Source: Candidatus Nealsoniibacteriota bacterium (GTDB taxonomy: Bacteria > Patescibacteriota > Minisyncoccia > Minisyncoccales > RBG-13-42-11). From it: DNA of 38,310 nucleotides. Under the pieces are notes generated by a model. The model was not told the DNA's origin. It saw only the letters and a list, made by a program, of their open reading frames with translations, and did no database searches. The position numbers and the translations under genes are program-made. The stretch lies in contig JAHXGL010000004.1 of assembly GCA_019923655.1 (NCBI GenBank), positions 1 to 38,310 on the forward strand, read 5' to 3'. Of the stretch, positions 16,217 to 23,393 are shown one piece after another. Numbering within the stretch: the first letter of the stretch is position 1; each line of letters starts with the position of its first letter.

Positions 16217-16371
16217 TGAACTACCACTAGGCTAGGAGTGTAAGCTTCTCAATCTGATGTGGATTCGAATCTCACACTCCTAAAGACCTATTGGCTTCTT
16301 GGGTCGTAAGACCTGCTATTGCAGTATCCTCGCCAAAGGGCAGAACCTGCCCTAATTTTAAGATATTTTTT
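16217..16371 (-). ncRNA. Right-end (omega) RNA region of the TnpB element
   Basis: Overlaps the last 100 bases of tnpB and runs to the right end, as known TnpB guide RNAs do. It contains the GGGCAG/CTGCCC hairpin (16338-16352), a terminal stem GGAGTGT/ACACTCC within the 48-base block absent from the orphan copy, and the end motif TAGTTCA. Sequence beyond 16217 (16216 downward) would be the guide. The RNA boundaries are inferred from the family. Confidence 0.6.
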
Positions 16372-17408
16372 GCCGCATTGACATCTCTGTCACCTATATA
16401 CAAACACTCCGGACAGTAGTGTGTTCTCTGTGAAAGCGACTTCTGGACAATCGCTCCACATTGTGAACATTTTTGCGATGTATATACAGGATTGACTTTA
16501 ATAAACGTTCTGGAGAGTATTTGCAACTTATACTCCAGCATACTTAAAAAAGTAGCCCAGCTTGCGTCTGATATTGACAAACTCAAATAACGGTTTCTAA
16601 CCATTCCCGCCACATTCAAATTTTCTACAACTACCACATCATTTTCATTTGCGTATTTGTGGCTTAGTTTATGTAACCAGCCTCTTCTTTGTCTTTGAAT
16701 TGTTAAATGATTTTTAACTACAATCTGTCTTACTTTATTCCTATTCTTCCCTTCTTTTTGTTTTTTACTTAACTGTCTTTGGTTTCGTGCTAATTTGTAT
16801 TGTGCTTTTCTAAAAAACTTGGGCGCTTCAATTTTATTGCCACTGCTATCCGCAATAAAATATCTTAACCCCAAATCTAATCCTATCTGTTTATCTGTTT
16901 TTTTAACTTTGACTGACTTTATTTCGCAAATAACTTGAATATAATAACCATCTGCTCTTTTTACCAACCTTGTTAGTTTTGGTGTTCCTAAAAAATCTCT
17001 GTGTTGAATTACTTTAATTCCATTTGTTTTTGAAATATACCATTTGCCGTCTTTGATTTTCCCTTGTGTATAATCCCTGAAAGCAAAACTTGACCATCGT
17101 TTATACGATTGAAAGCGTGGAAAGCCAATCTTTTTACCTTGTTTTAACCCTCTAAAAAAGTTAGCAAAACTTCTATGTAATCTATCTAGTGTGGTATCTA
17201 CAAATTGAGCAGGGATATTTGGATATATCTGCTTGTTGTAATTCTTGTCTTGGGTGAAACGATTAAGATATTTACCAGTTTTTTCGTAATAGTCTATAAG
17301 CTCTTGTAAAGCATTGTTATACAAACATTTTGTTTCCCATAGTAAACTATCCAGTAATTTTACCTGCTTTTTGTTAGGCCTTAATTTATATTCAAAGATT
17401 TTATTCAT
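16272..17408 (-). CDS. tnpB: TnpB RNA-guided nuclease (IS605 OrfB)
   Basis: 378 residues, full length. N-terminal helix-turn-helix (YKLRPNKKQVKLLDSLLWETKCLYNNAL), then the WED-like part. The RuvC triad appears intact: D in KQIGLDLGLRYF, E in VVVVENLNVAGM, D in GDRDVNAAKNI. The zinc finger pairs CSQCG with CPEC. TnpB proteins cut DNA next to a transposon-specific motif, guided by right-end RNA, and help the element persist. The gene has a consensus promoter ending 6 bases before the ATG. Confidence 0.95.
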   Translation of the reverse strand: MNKIFEYKLRPNKKQVKLLDSLLWETKCLYNNALQELIDYYEKTGKYLNRFTQDKNYNKQIYPNIPAQFVDTTLDRLHRSFANFFRGLKQGKKIGFPRFQSYKRWSSFAFRDYTQGKIKDGKWYISKTNGIKVIQHRDFLGTPKLTRLVKRADGYYIQVICEIKSVKVKKTDKQIGLDLGLRYFIADSSGNKIEAPKFFRKAQYKLARNQRQLSKKQKEGKNRNKVRQIVVKNHLTIQRQRRGWLHKLSHKYANENDVVVVENLNVAGMVRNRYLSLSISDASWATFLSMLEYKLQILSRTFIKVNPVYTSQKCSQCGAIVQKSLSQRTHYCPECLYIGDRDVNAAKNILKLGQVLPFGEDTAIAGLTTQEANRSLGV

Positions 17409-17414
17409 AACTTA

Positions 17415-17443
17415 AATATAGGCGAGTAGAAATTATTTGTCAA
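17415..17443 (-). promoter_or_regulatory. Promoter of tnpB
   Basis: Minus strand TTGACA, exactly 17 bases, TATATT, then six bases to the ATG. The expected start falls on or beside the start codon, so the mRNA is probably leaderless. Confidence 0.75.
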
Positions 17444-17486
17444 CCGCCCCGCTAAAGACAATGCGGTTTGCGGGTGGGCATTCAAA

Positions 17487-17516
17487 TCAAAATGCCCGGC
17501 CAACCGGGCATTTTGA
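17487..17516. terminator. Bidirectional intrinsic terminator
   Basis: 13-bp stem with arms TCAAAATGCCCGG/CCGGGCATTTTGA and a 4-base loop; A-runs and T-runs flank both sides. It ends the zinc-ribbon gene 17534-17737 and separates it from the insertion element. Confidence 0.85.
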
Positions 17517-17533
17517 TAATATAACCAAAAGGC

Positions 17534-17737
17534 CTAAAACCTTCTTGGTCTTTGTTCTCGGAATTTACGCAGACAGTCCCGGCAGCGAATAGAATCCAAT
17601 CTTGAAGGATCGGGTTCAAAAGGCAACTGGGTTATTGGCGTTTCGCAATCGCGGCATTTAATGTTTAGATTAGAAACATCAAACATCTGACGTTGGAAAT
17701 TTCCTCCCTGAGAACCTTCATCAAACTTTTTAAACAT
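17534..17737 (-). CDS. Small CxxC zinc-ribbon protein
   Basis: 67 residues. Two CxxC knuckles (IKCRDCETPITQLPFEP and IRCRDCLRKF) predict one zinc ribbon; the tail is Arg-rich (REQRPRRF). Similar small ribbons with an ITQLPFEP-like link are common in CPR genomes and are thought to bind nucleic acid, but the role is unknown. It has its own consensus promoter, a leader of about 130 bases and its own terminator, which suggests strong independent expression. Confidence 0.8.
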   Translation of the reverse strand: MFKKFDEGSQGGNFQRQMFDVSNLNIKCRDCETPITQLPFEPDPSRLDSIRCRDCLRKFREQRPRRF

Positions 17738-17872
17738 TGTATTGTGTTCTTTGCTTAATTCTAATTAAAAAGCGACCTTTATTAACTCTAAGCCGCCTTA
17801 ATTAGGTTCTTCGCTAATTTTTAAAACAAACTATGAAGCCTTAGTTTAAGATATTCGACTTATCGTAATAAT

Positions 17873-17901
17873 ATTATATCCTATCTTGTTTAATATGTCA
17901 A
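17873..17901 (-). promoter_or_regulatory. Consensus promoter of the zinc-ribbon gene
   Basis: Minus strand TTGACA, 17 bases, TATAAT: a full match to sigma70 consensus. It overlaps the last codons of the upstream activase gene. Predicted start near 17866. Confidence 0.8.
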
Positions 17902-18860
17902 ACAGCGCTCCACTTGCCGCAGCGATCCCCCCACCTTGAAACTATTTTCTTGTCAATTCTTGTTTCTATTACCTCGCATTGATTAGGACAGCCAGCGCAT
18001 TGAAAAGAAGCGCATTTAATGTCTTTGTCTGAAATTTCAAATCCTAAAAACTTAGTTTTCTCAGGCATTTTTTCCTTAACCAAAAGAGCGGCTCCAAAAG
18101 CGCCAATTACTGTATTATGAGGCGGGACAATAATTTTTTGACCCAAAGCCAGCTCAAACGCTTTTCTCATCCCTAAATTTTCAGAAACTCCGCCTTGAAA
18201 AACTATTGGCCCTGAAATATTTTTCCCTTTTGCTACAGCTGAAAAATAATTTCTAACCAAAGAATGACAAAGTCCGGCCGCAATGTCTTCAATTGAATGT
18301 CCGATCTGCTGTTTATGAATCATATCGCTTTCTGAAAAAACAGTACATCTCCCGGAAATATAGGTTGGCTTGACTGATTTCAAGGATATTGCGCCAAATT
18401 CCTCAATCGGAATTTTTAAGCGATTGGCTTGAGCATCAAGAAAAGCTCCTGTGCCGGCTGCGCAGATCAAAGACATTGCAAAATCAACGACAACACCATT
18501 TTCCAAAATTATAATTTTTGAGTCCTGACCCCCGATTTCAATCACTGTCCTAACGCCAGGAACAAAAAAACTGGCTCCTTTGGCGTGAGTGGTAATTTCG
18601 TTTTTAATTAAGTCCGCCCCGATAATTACTCCGGCTAAATAACGAGCCGAGCCAGTAGCGCCCACTCCGATAATTTCAGTATTTTTTGGAATTTGGTTTC
18701 TTAATTCTTTTAATCCTTGCTGGACAGCCCTAATTGGGTTTCCTTGAGTCCGAAGATATAAAGAAGATAAAACTTGGTTATTAATGTCAATTAAAACCAA
18801 ATTAGTGGAAATAGAACCAACATCAATTCCTAAAAAAGCCCTAATGTTTTTTGTTTTCAT
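17898..18860 (-). CDS. 2-hydroxyacyl-CoA dehydratase activase-like ATPase (BadF/HgdC family)
   Basis: 320 residues. ASKHA-fold ATPase: N-terminal FLGIDVGSISTNLVLID, second phosphate motif IEIGGQDSKII, and the cluster-binding cysteines in ICAAGTGAFLDAQANRL and YISGRCTVFSESDMIHKQQIGH. HgdC-type proteins are homodimers with one bridging [4Fe-4S] cluster that use ATP to inject a high-energy electron into a dehydratase. The C-terminus adds a Cys cluster (CASFQCAGCPNQCEV...WGDRCGKW) seen in longer activase proteins. The gene overlaps the preceding one by 20 bases and is the last of a three-gene set. Confidence 0.9.
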   Translation of the reverse strand: MKTKNIRAFLGIDVGSISTNLVLIDINNQVLSSLYLRTQGNPIRAVQQGLKELRNQIPKNTEIIGVGATGSARYLAGVIIGADLIKNEITTHAKGASFFVPGVRTVIEIGGQDSKIIILENGVVVDFAMSLICAAGTGAFLDAQANRLKIPIEEFGAISLKSVKPTYISGRCTVFSESDMIHKQQIGHSIEDIAAGLCHSLVRNYFSAVAKGKNISGPIVFQGGVSENLGMRKAFELALGQKIIVPPHNTVIGAFGAALLVKEKMPEKTKFLGFEISDKDIKCASFQCAGCPNQCEVIETRIDKKIVSRWGDRCGKWSAV

Positions 18861-19914
18861 AATGATTTTTAACTACATCAACAAAGGCTTCAAGACGGGT
18901 ATTAATTCCGGCTTCTGCTACTTGCTCGTCTAATGATAAGGATAAAAACGGGAGGCCGCTTTCTTGATGAATTTTGGTCAAAATCGGTCGGACAGTAACC
19001 TCTGGCAGACAGCCGAAAGGTAGCAGCTGAATCACGCCGTCAAAATCATTTTTAACGCAGTCTAACATTTCTTTTATTGCGTCTCTACCATGACCCCCAA
19101 CCGTGGAACAAAGATAAGGCATTATTTTTCTTTGAAGAAACCAATCTATCCAGGGAAACGCAGTTTTTTTAATATGATGGGAAAGGTTCATTTCCCGATG
19201 AATTTCTATCCCTTGTTGTCCCAGTTTTTTCTCTAAATCAAAATTTAGAGAGCTATCGCTTATAAGATAAATTTCGCCAACCAGCCCAACTTTTGGAGGA
19301 TTCAATTTTTTATCAATTTTGATTTGAGAAAATTTCCAAAGGGTCTGTTTTTGAAAAGAGGAAATTTCTTGAAACTTTTTAATTTTAATTTTTGACAACC
19401 TTTCAAAGCATTGGGATAAAATCTTATCTGTTTGGCCGGGGCATATTTCTCTTGGTCTGAGAAAATTAGCTTTTTTTTCTAATTCTTCAATAAGTTTAAT
19501 TATCTTAAAAGCGAGTAAAAACGCTTTTAGACATTGCCATAAAGAGATTTTGTTTTCGTTTTTTATCTTTTTTATTTCAGAAAAAAAATTTTTAGAATTT
19601 AAGTTCAGCACCTTGACTTTATACCCCGCTTCTCTTAGAATTTTCTGCTGAACTATCCAATAATACCTTAAACGACAGCTGCCCCTGATATTCTCCCACA
19701 TAAAAATAGTATTAGCTCCTTTTTCAAGAGCCGGCAAATAATTGCCGACATTTACCTTAAACGGAAAACAAAAAAGCTCTGGGGAAAACTTTACTCCTTG
19801 TTCAATTGTTCTGGAATTGGTTTTTTCAGGAAGAATAACTGTTATTCCCAGATTTTCAAGCAAAACCCTAAAAGCAATGGTATAATTCCCCCAATAAGGA
19901 AAAGTGGCTATCAT
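18841..19914 (-). CDS. Acyl-CoA dehydratase/activase-related protein (COG3581-like)
   Basis: 357 residues. Opening ATFPYWGNYTIAFRVLLENLG, then SPELFCFPFKVNVGNYLPALEKGANTIFM, is typical of the uncharacterised proteins fused or linked to BadF/HgdC activases. Candidate cluster ligands are the cysteines in ELFCFPFK, RGSCRLRYY, MPYLCSTVGG and LPFGCLPE. The end (SLDEQVAEAGINTRLEAFVD) mirrors the end of the next protein (LIDEHTADVGIQTRLEAFID), so the two are paralogous subunits. They probably form a complex that accepts electrons from the activase. COG number is from memory. Substrate unknown. Confidence 0.75.
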   Translation of the reverse strand: MIATFPYWGNYTIAFRVLLENLGITVILPEKTNSRTIEQGVKFSPELFCFPFKVNVGNYLPALEKGANTIFMWENIRGSCRLRYYWIVQQKILREAGYKVKVLNLNSKNFFSEIKKIKNENKISLWQCLKAFLLAFKIIKLIEELEKKANFLRPREICPGQTDKILSQCFERLSKIKIKKFQEISSFQKQTLWKFSQIKIDKKLNPPKVGLVGEIYLISDSSLNFDLEKKLGQQGIEIHREMNLSHHIKKTAFPWIDWFLQRKIMPYLCSTVGGHGRDAIKEMLDCVKNDFDGVIQLLPFGCLPEVTVRPILTKIHQESGLPFLSLSLDEQVAEAGINTRLEAFVDVVKNHYENKKH

Positions 19915-20807
19915 AAGGTATCAATAAACGCTTCTAATCTGGTTTGGATTCCAACATCAGCAGTATGTTCATCTATTAATAGATATAAAAAAGGAATTTT
20001 CCTGTCTTTGAACTCTTTTTCAACAAATTCTTTGAGCACTGCGTCGCAGCCGCATTGAAAAGAAGAAATCTCAATTGCCCCGGTGATGTCGTATTTCAAA
20101 ATTTCCTGAATTTGGCGCATTATCTCCTTACCGAACTCCCAATGAAACTCTGGATTTCCAAACTTTACTCCTTTTGAAATTTGAGTTTCTGCAAGCGGAA
20201 CTTCATCTATAAAGAGCGGTTCTGCTTCCAATTTGGTCAGCTTTTCTTTCATCCTTAAATTAAGATGTTCATCATATAAATTATAAGGATGGGAAATTAA
20301 AACTATTTTGGGTTTCTTGGATTGGATTTTTCTAAAAAAATCCTGCCCTGCTTTTTCTTTTAATTCTTGTTCTTTCAGGATAGCGGTTTTTATCGCTTTG
20401 TCTATTGTTTTTTTGTCTTTTTTTAATTTCCTGCCTAATTTTTCAAGAGTTTTTTCAATCTTTTCTTTTCTTCGGTCAAAGGTTCCGGTCAAAATAGGCG
20501 TCTTAATTAAAATCTTTGCCAAATCAGGCAATCCAAAAAATTTAGGGCAATACTCAAGCCCCTGTTCATTGGTTTTTAACAAAGGAACAAAAATATAATC
20601 TGCCCTGTCCGACAACCAGAGAAGATGTCCCCAAAAAACCTTATTTGAAAAGCAAGTTTCAGGGTCAGCCGCCTTAACTCCTTTTTCAATAATTTCTTTA
20701 TTGGTCAAAGGAGAAACAAGAACTTGATAGCCAAGTATTTCAAAAAAAGTTTCCCAAAAATAGGGGTTTTTCCAATAAAATAAACCTCTTGGTATCCCTA
20801 TGGTCAT
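19911..20807 (-). CDS. Acyl-CoA dehydratase/activase-related protein, DUF2229-like (COG3580-like)
   Basis: 298 residues. N-terminus IGIPRGLFYWKNPYFWETFFEILGYQVLVSPLTNKEIIEKGVK matches the DUF2229-type module. Cysteines at DPETCFSNKVFWGH, GLEYCPKF and FQCGCDAVLKEF are candidate Fe-S ligands. Overlaps the next gene by ATGA-type four bases. In many anaerobes this module is fused to the activase in one very long protein; here the modules are separate genes. It lies 34 bases after the MgtE-like gene, so all four may form one transcript. Confidence 0.75.
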   Translation of the reverse strand: MTIGIPRGLFYWKNPYFWETFFEILGYQVLVSPLTNKEIIEKGVKAADPETCFSNKVFWGHLLWLSDRADYIFVPLLKTNEQGLEYCPKFFGLPDLAKILIKTPILTGTFDRRKEKIEKTLEKLGRKLKKDKKTIDKAIKTAILKEQELKEKAGQDFFRKIQSKKPKIVLISHPYNLYDEHLNLRMKEKLTKLEAEPLFIDEVPLAETQISKGVKFGNPEFHWEFGKEIMRQIQEILKYDITGAIEISSFQCGCDAVLKEFVEKEFKDRKIPFLYLLIDEHTADVGIQTRLEAFIDTL

Positions 20808-20841
20808 GATTAAAAAAGAGTGTCTTGTTTGGACGGCTTTT

Positions 20842-21840
20842 TTAAAAAAAGTTAAGCAACAAAGAAGTAATTAAAAAATAAATCACCAAACTAGTAATAT
20901 CGGAAGCTATGGCGCAAAAAGGTCCTGAACTCAAAGCTGGATCTTTTTTTAGTTTTTGCAAAATCCAAGGGATTGAAATAGCGCTAACAATGGCAGTCAT
21001 TATTGCCAAAAAAAGAGAAAGACTTAAAACAAAACCGATATATAACTGAATGGAAAACAATAGAGATACAAAAAAAAGTAAAACTGCCAAGAAAAAAGCT
21101 ATTAAAACGCTGGTTTTTATCTCTTTGAAAAAGTAATTTTTTTGTGAAAATTCAGCTAAGGCTAAGTTTCTAATAAATAATATCTGACTCTGGACGCCAA
21201 CAGCATGAGACATATAGAGGATCAAGGGAATAAAAGCGGCTAAAATGAAATGGTCTCTAAGAGGGGTTTCAAAAATAGTGACTATCTTTGCCGCTAAAAC
21301 TCCTCCAAAAAGACCTAAAACCAACCAGGGAAGCCTGAGTTTAGTTAAAACAACAGGGGAAGCTTGAAGAAATTTATCTGCAAAAGTATTGTATTTAGAA
21401 ACTCCGGCAAAGCGCAAAATATCTTCAACATGTTCTGAGTGTAAAATTTCCAGAATAACATCTGAAGTCACAACTCCCAAAAGCCTGTTCTCTCTGTCCA
21501 CTATTGGAATTGATTTAAGGTTGTGTTTTAAAGCCAAAATCGCTACCTTTTCCTGATCAGTATGGGGGCAAACTTTAATAATGCTTCTGGCTATTAAATC
21601 TTCAATTTTAGTTTCTTCTGGTTTTTGAAAAACATCCTTTAAGGAGAGAACTCCGGCTAATTTTCCTTCTCGGTCAACAATATAAATATAGTTTAAGGTT
21701 TCAAATTCCTGGGCTTTTTCAAAAAGTCTTTTCCGAACATCTAAAATCCTTTCTTCTGGCAAGGCCGTAGGAATATTGCTTATCATTCTTCTGCCGGCTG
21801 ACTCTGGCGGATATTTGTTTTTTTTGTCTTGATTATTCAT
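20842..21840 (-). CDS. mgtE: MgtE-like divalent cation channel, CBS plus membrane domain, lacking N domain
   Basis: 332 residues against about 450 for complete MgtE. Starts directly with a CBS pair (IYIVDREGKLAGVLSLKDVF and IPIVDRENRLLGVVTSDVIL), then the connecting helix and five transmembrane helices with MSHAVGVQSQILFIRNLALAE, matching the MgtE pore signature. The superhelical N domain that gates by Mg2+ is absent. Expected role is Mg2+ uptake; gating may differ. Lies upstream of the activase gene set. Confidence 0.87.
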   Translation of the reverse strand: MNNQDKKNKYPPESAGRRMISNIPTALPEERILDVRKRLFEKAQEFETLNYIYIVDREGKLAGVLSLKDVFQKPEETKIEDLIARSIIKVCPHTDQEKVAILALKHNLKSIPIVDRENRLLGVVTSDVILEILHSEHVEDILRFAGVSKYNTFADKFLQASPVVLTKLRLPWLVLGLFGGVLAAKIVTIFETPLRDHFILAAFIPLILYMSHAVGVQSQILFIRNLALAEFSQKNYFFKEIKTSVLIAFFLAVLLFFVSLLFSIQLYIGFVLSLSLFLAIMTAIVSAISIPWILQKLKKDPALSSGPFCAIASDITSLVIYFLITSLLLNFF

Positions 21841-21866
21841 CTACCCGAATCGCAATGTAGGGTTAA

Positions 21867-21884
21867 GAAGAGATTTATCTCTTC
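21867..21884. repeat. Short perfect hairpin between endoQ-like and mgtE genes
   Basis: GAAGAGAT/ATCTCTTC with a 2-base loop. No T-run on the minus strand, so its role as a terminator is weak. Confidence 0.4.
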
Positions 21885-21900
21885 GACTAGCTGTTTTTAA

Positions 21901-23148
21901 TTAAAATAGGGTTTTTTGTTTTAAAAGCGTTTTTTGTTCGCCCGGAGAAAAAATTTTTATTTTCCCGTAAACTCCATCGTAGCCGGGATCTTTAACCACC
22001 TTCCCTTCTCTCGCTCTTATTATTGCCTCACTGATTTCAGGAAGAGTTGCGGTCTGCAGGCTTTCTGGCGGCACCTCAAGAAGAATATTAAATTCTGAGC
22101 CCAATTTTTCAATTAAATTTTTGTATTCTTTTTCAACTCCCTTGGTTCCGGCAGAACAACCTAAGGCATCGGCAATAATCTCTTCTAAAGGAACTAAACT
22201 TTTAAAAGGTATTGCTCCTTCCGGCTTGAAACCTTTCTCTCTATCTGCTAATTCTTCAACTCGGTTTAAAACTCCGATTGTCAAAGGTTTTCCGCAACTC
22301 GGACATATCCCATTGTATTTTTTTGTCTCTTGGGGGGATAAACTGATTTCGCAGAGACGGTGCCCGTCATAGTGATATTTTCCTTCTTCGGGAAAAAATT
22401 CAATGGTGTATAAAAATTTTTTAGAATCTTTTGCTTTGATTGCGTCAATAATCGCGGGATAGCTTACGTCCGTATCAAAAACATTTGCCTCTCTGCCTAT
22501 TTTTTGCGGCGAATGCGCATCGCTGTTAGAGATTAAGGTAATTTTATCCAGGGAAGATAATCGCCAATTCATTTCAGGGTTGCTGCTTAATCCTGTTTCA
22601 ATTGCATAAATATATTTTGAGTAATCTTCAAAACATTCTTCAATTGAGTCAAAGCCAGATCTTGAACCAAAAATAGAAAACCATGGAGTCCAGGCGTGCG
22701 ATGGCACTATTAAACAATCTTCAGAAATATTTAAAACAATTTTCAGAAGTTCTTTAGCATCTAATCCTAAAATTGGCCTGCCGTCAGATTTTAGATTGCC
22801 AATCCAACTCAGCTGAACATTAATTTTTTCAACCGCCTCAAAAGATGGAGCAAAAACAATAATATGAATTTTTCGAACCTTGCCACCTTTGGAGTAAATG
22901 CAACTAATTTCAGCGGTTAAAATAAAACGAGTTTCAGAATCAGAATTTTTTAATTTTAATAAACCTGCTTCAGCCGGCTCTAACTTTTCTTTTATGTTTT
23001 TAAACCATTCCGGATGGGTAAAATCACCGGTTCCTAAAACTTTGATTCCCTTAATTTTTGCCCACTTGTCAAGGTTTTCCAAATCCATCTGAGGGGAAGT
23101 GGCTCTTGAATATTTTGAATGAATATGAAAATCAACAATAAATTGCAT
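21901..23148 (-). CDS. PHP-domain DNA repair endonuclease, EndoQ-like
   Basis: 415 residues, the length of archaeal EndoQ. PHP metal motifs: DFHIHSKYSRAT at the start, GTGDFTHPEW, a histidine in VPSHAWTPWFSIFGSRSGFDS, and SNSDAHSPQ. A C-terminal zinc ribbon follows (a pair CPSCGKPLTIGVLNRVEELADR with an upstream HRLCEISLSP). This layout (COG1379) is that of endonuclease Q, which nicks DNA 5' of uracil, hypoxanthine, xanthine and abasic sites. Activity here is inferred. No uracil-DNA glycosylase is seen in the window. Confidence 0.85.
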   Translation of the reverse strand: MQFIVDFHIHSKYSRATSPQMDLENLDKWAKIKGIKVLGTGDFTHPEWFKNIKEKLEPAEAGLLKLKNSDSETRFILTAEISCIYSKGGKVRKIHIIVFAPSFEAVEKINVQLSWIGNLKSDGRPILGLDAKELLKIVLNISEDCLIVPSHAWTPWFSIFGSRSGFDSIEECFEDYSKYIYAIETGLSSNPEMNWRLSSLDKITLISNSDAHSPQKIGREANVFDTDVSYPAIIDAIKAKDSKKFLYTIEFFPEEGKYHYDGHRLCEISLSPQETKKYNGICPSCGKPLTIGVLNRVEELADREKGFKPEGAIPFKSLVPLEEIIADALGCSAGTKGVEKEYKNLIEKLGSEFNILLEVPPESLQTATLPEISEAIIRAREGKVVKDPGYDGVYGKIKIFSPGEQKTLLKQKTLF

Positions 23149-23183
23149 ATAAATGGGTAAAGTTCGATTTCCCGGACCGATTT

Positions 23184-23337
23184 CAGAAGCGAGGCAATAG
23201 GTTTCAAGGCAGCTTTCGCAGGCTTGTTGGCATGGTTCCCGAACAAAGTGAGGGACAACAAGCCGAGAACGCAGGCTGTAAAATCTCGCTGGGATTTTAA
23301 CAGCCGGTGACTTGAAACTTGATTGCTGAGCTTCTGA
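23184..23337. repeat. Nested palindromic element / predicted structured RNA
   Basis: Outer arms TCAGAAGC (23184-23191) and GCTTCTGA (23330-23337), second pair GCAAT/ATTGC, third pair GTTTCAAG (23201-23208)/CTTGAAAC (23311-23318). Two inner hairpins: GGCTTGTT/AACAAGCC (23221-23264) and GGCTGT/ACAGCC with AAAATC/GATTTT (23274-23305). Together they form a three-way-junction-like fold. It fills most of the 245-bp gap between the transporter and EndoQ-like genes. It could be a MITE-like element or an RNA; no promoter is obvious. Confidence 0.6.
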
Positions 23338-23393
23338 TGCTTTAAGCTAAATTACGAACAAATAGGTCCGTTTTTCAGACTTTACCCAATAAA

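Larger units (their letters stand above)
16217..17486 (-). mobile_element. IS605/IS1341-type insertion element (tnpB only)
   Basis: One tnpB gene with a right end at about 16217 (minus-strand terminus TAGTTCA) and a GC-rich imperfect hairpin upstream of the promoter (about 17444-17479) that may be the left end. There is no tnpA (Y1 transposase), so movement would need one in trans. The right boundary is supported by the second copy at 1881-1987; the left boundary is a guess. Confidence 0.7.

Noticed and set aside
16233-16282. A real tRNA gene in the TnpB right end
   Set aside because: No D-arm or paired anticodon stem exists and the T-arm has a key mismatch; kept only as tRNA-like resemblance.
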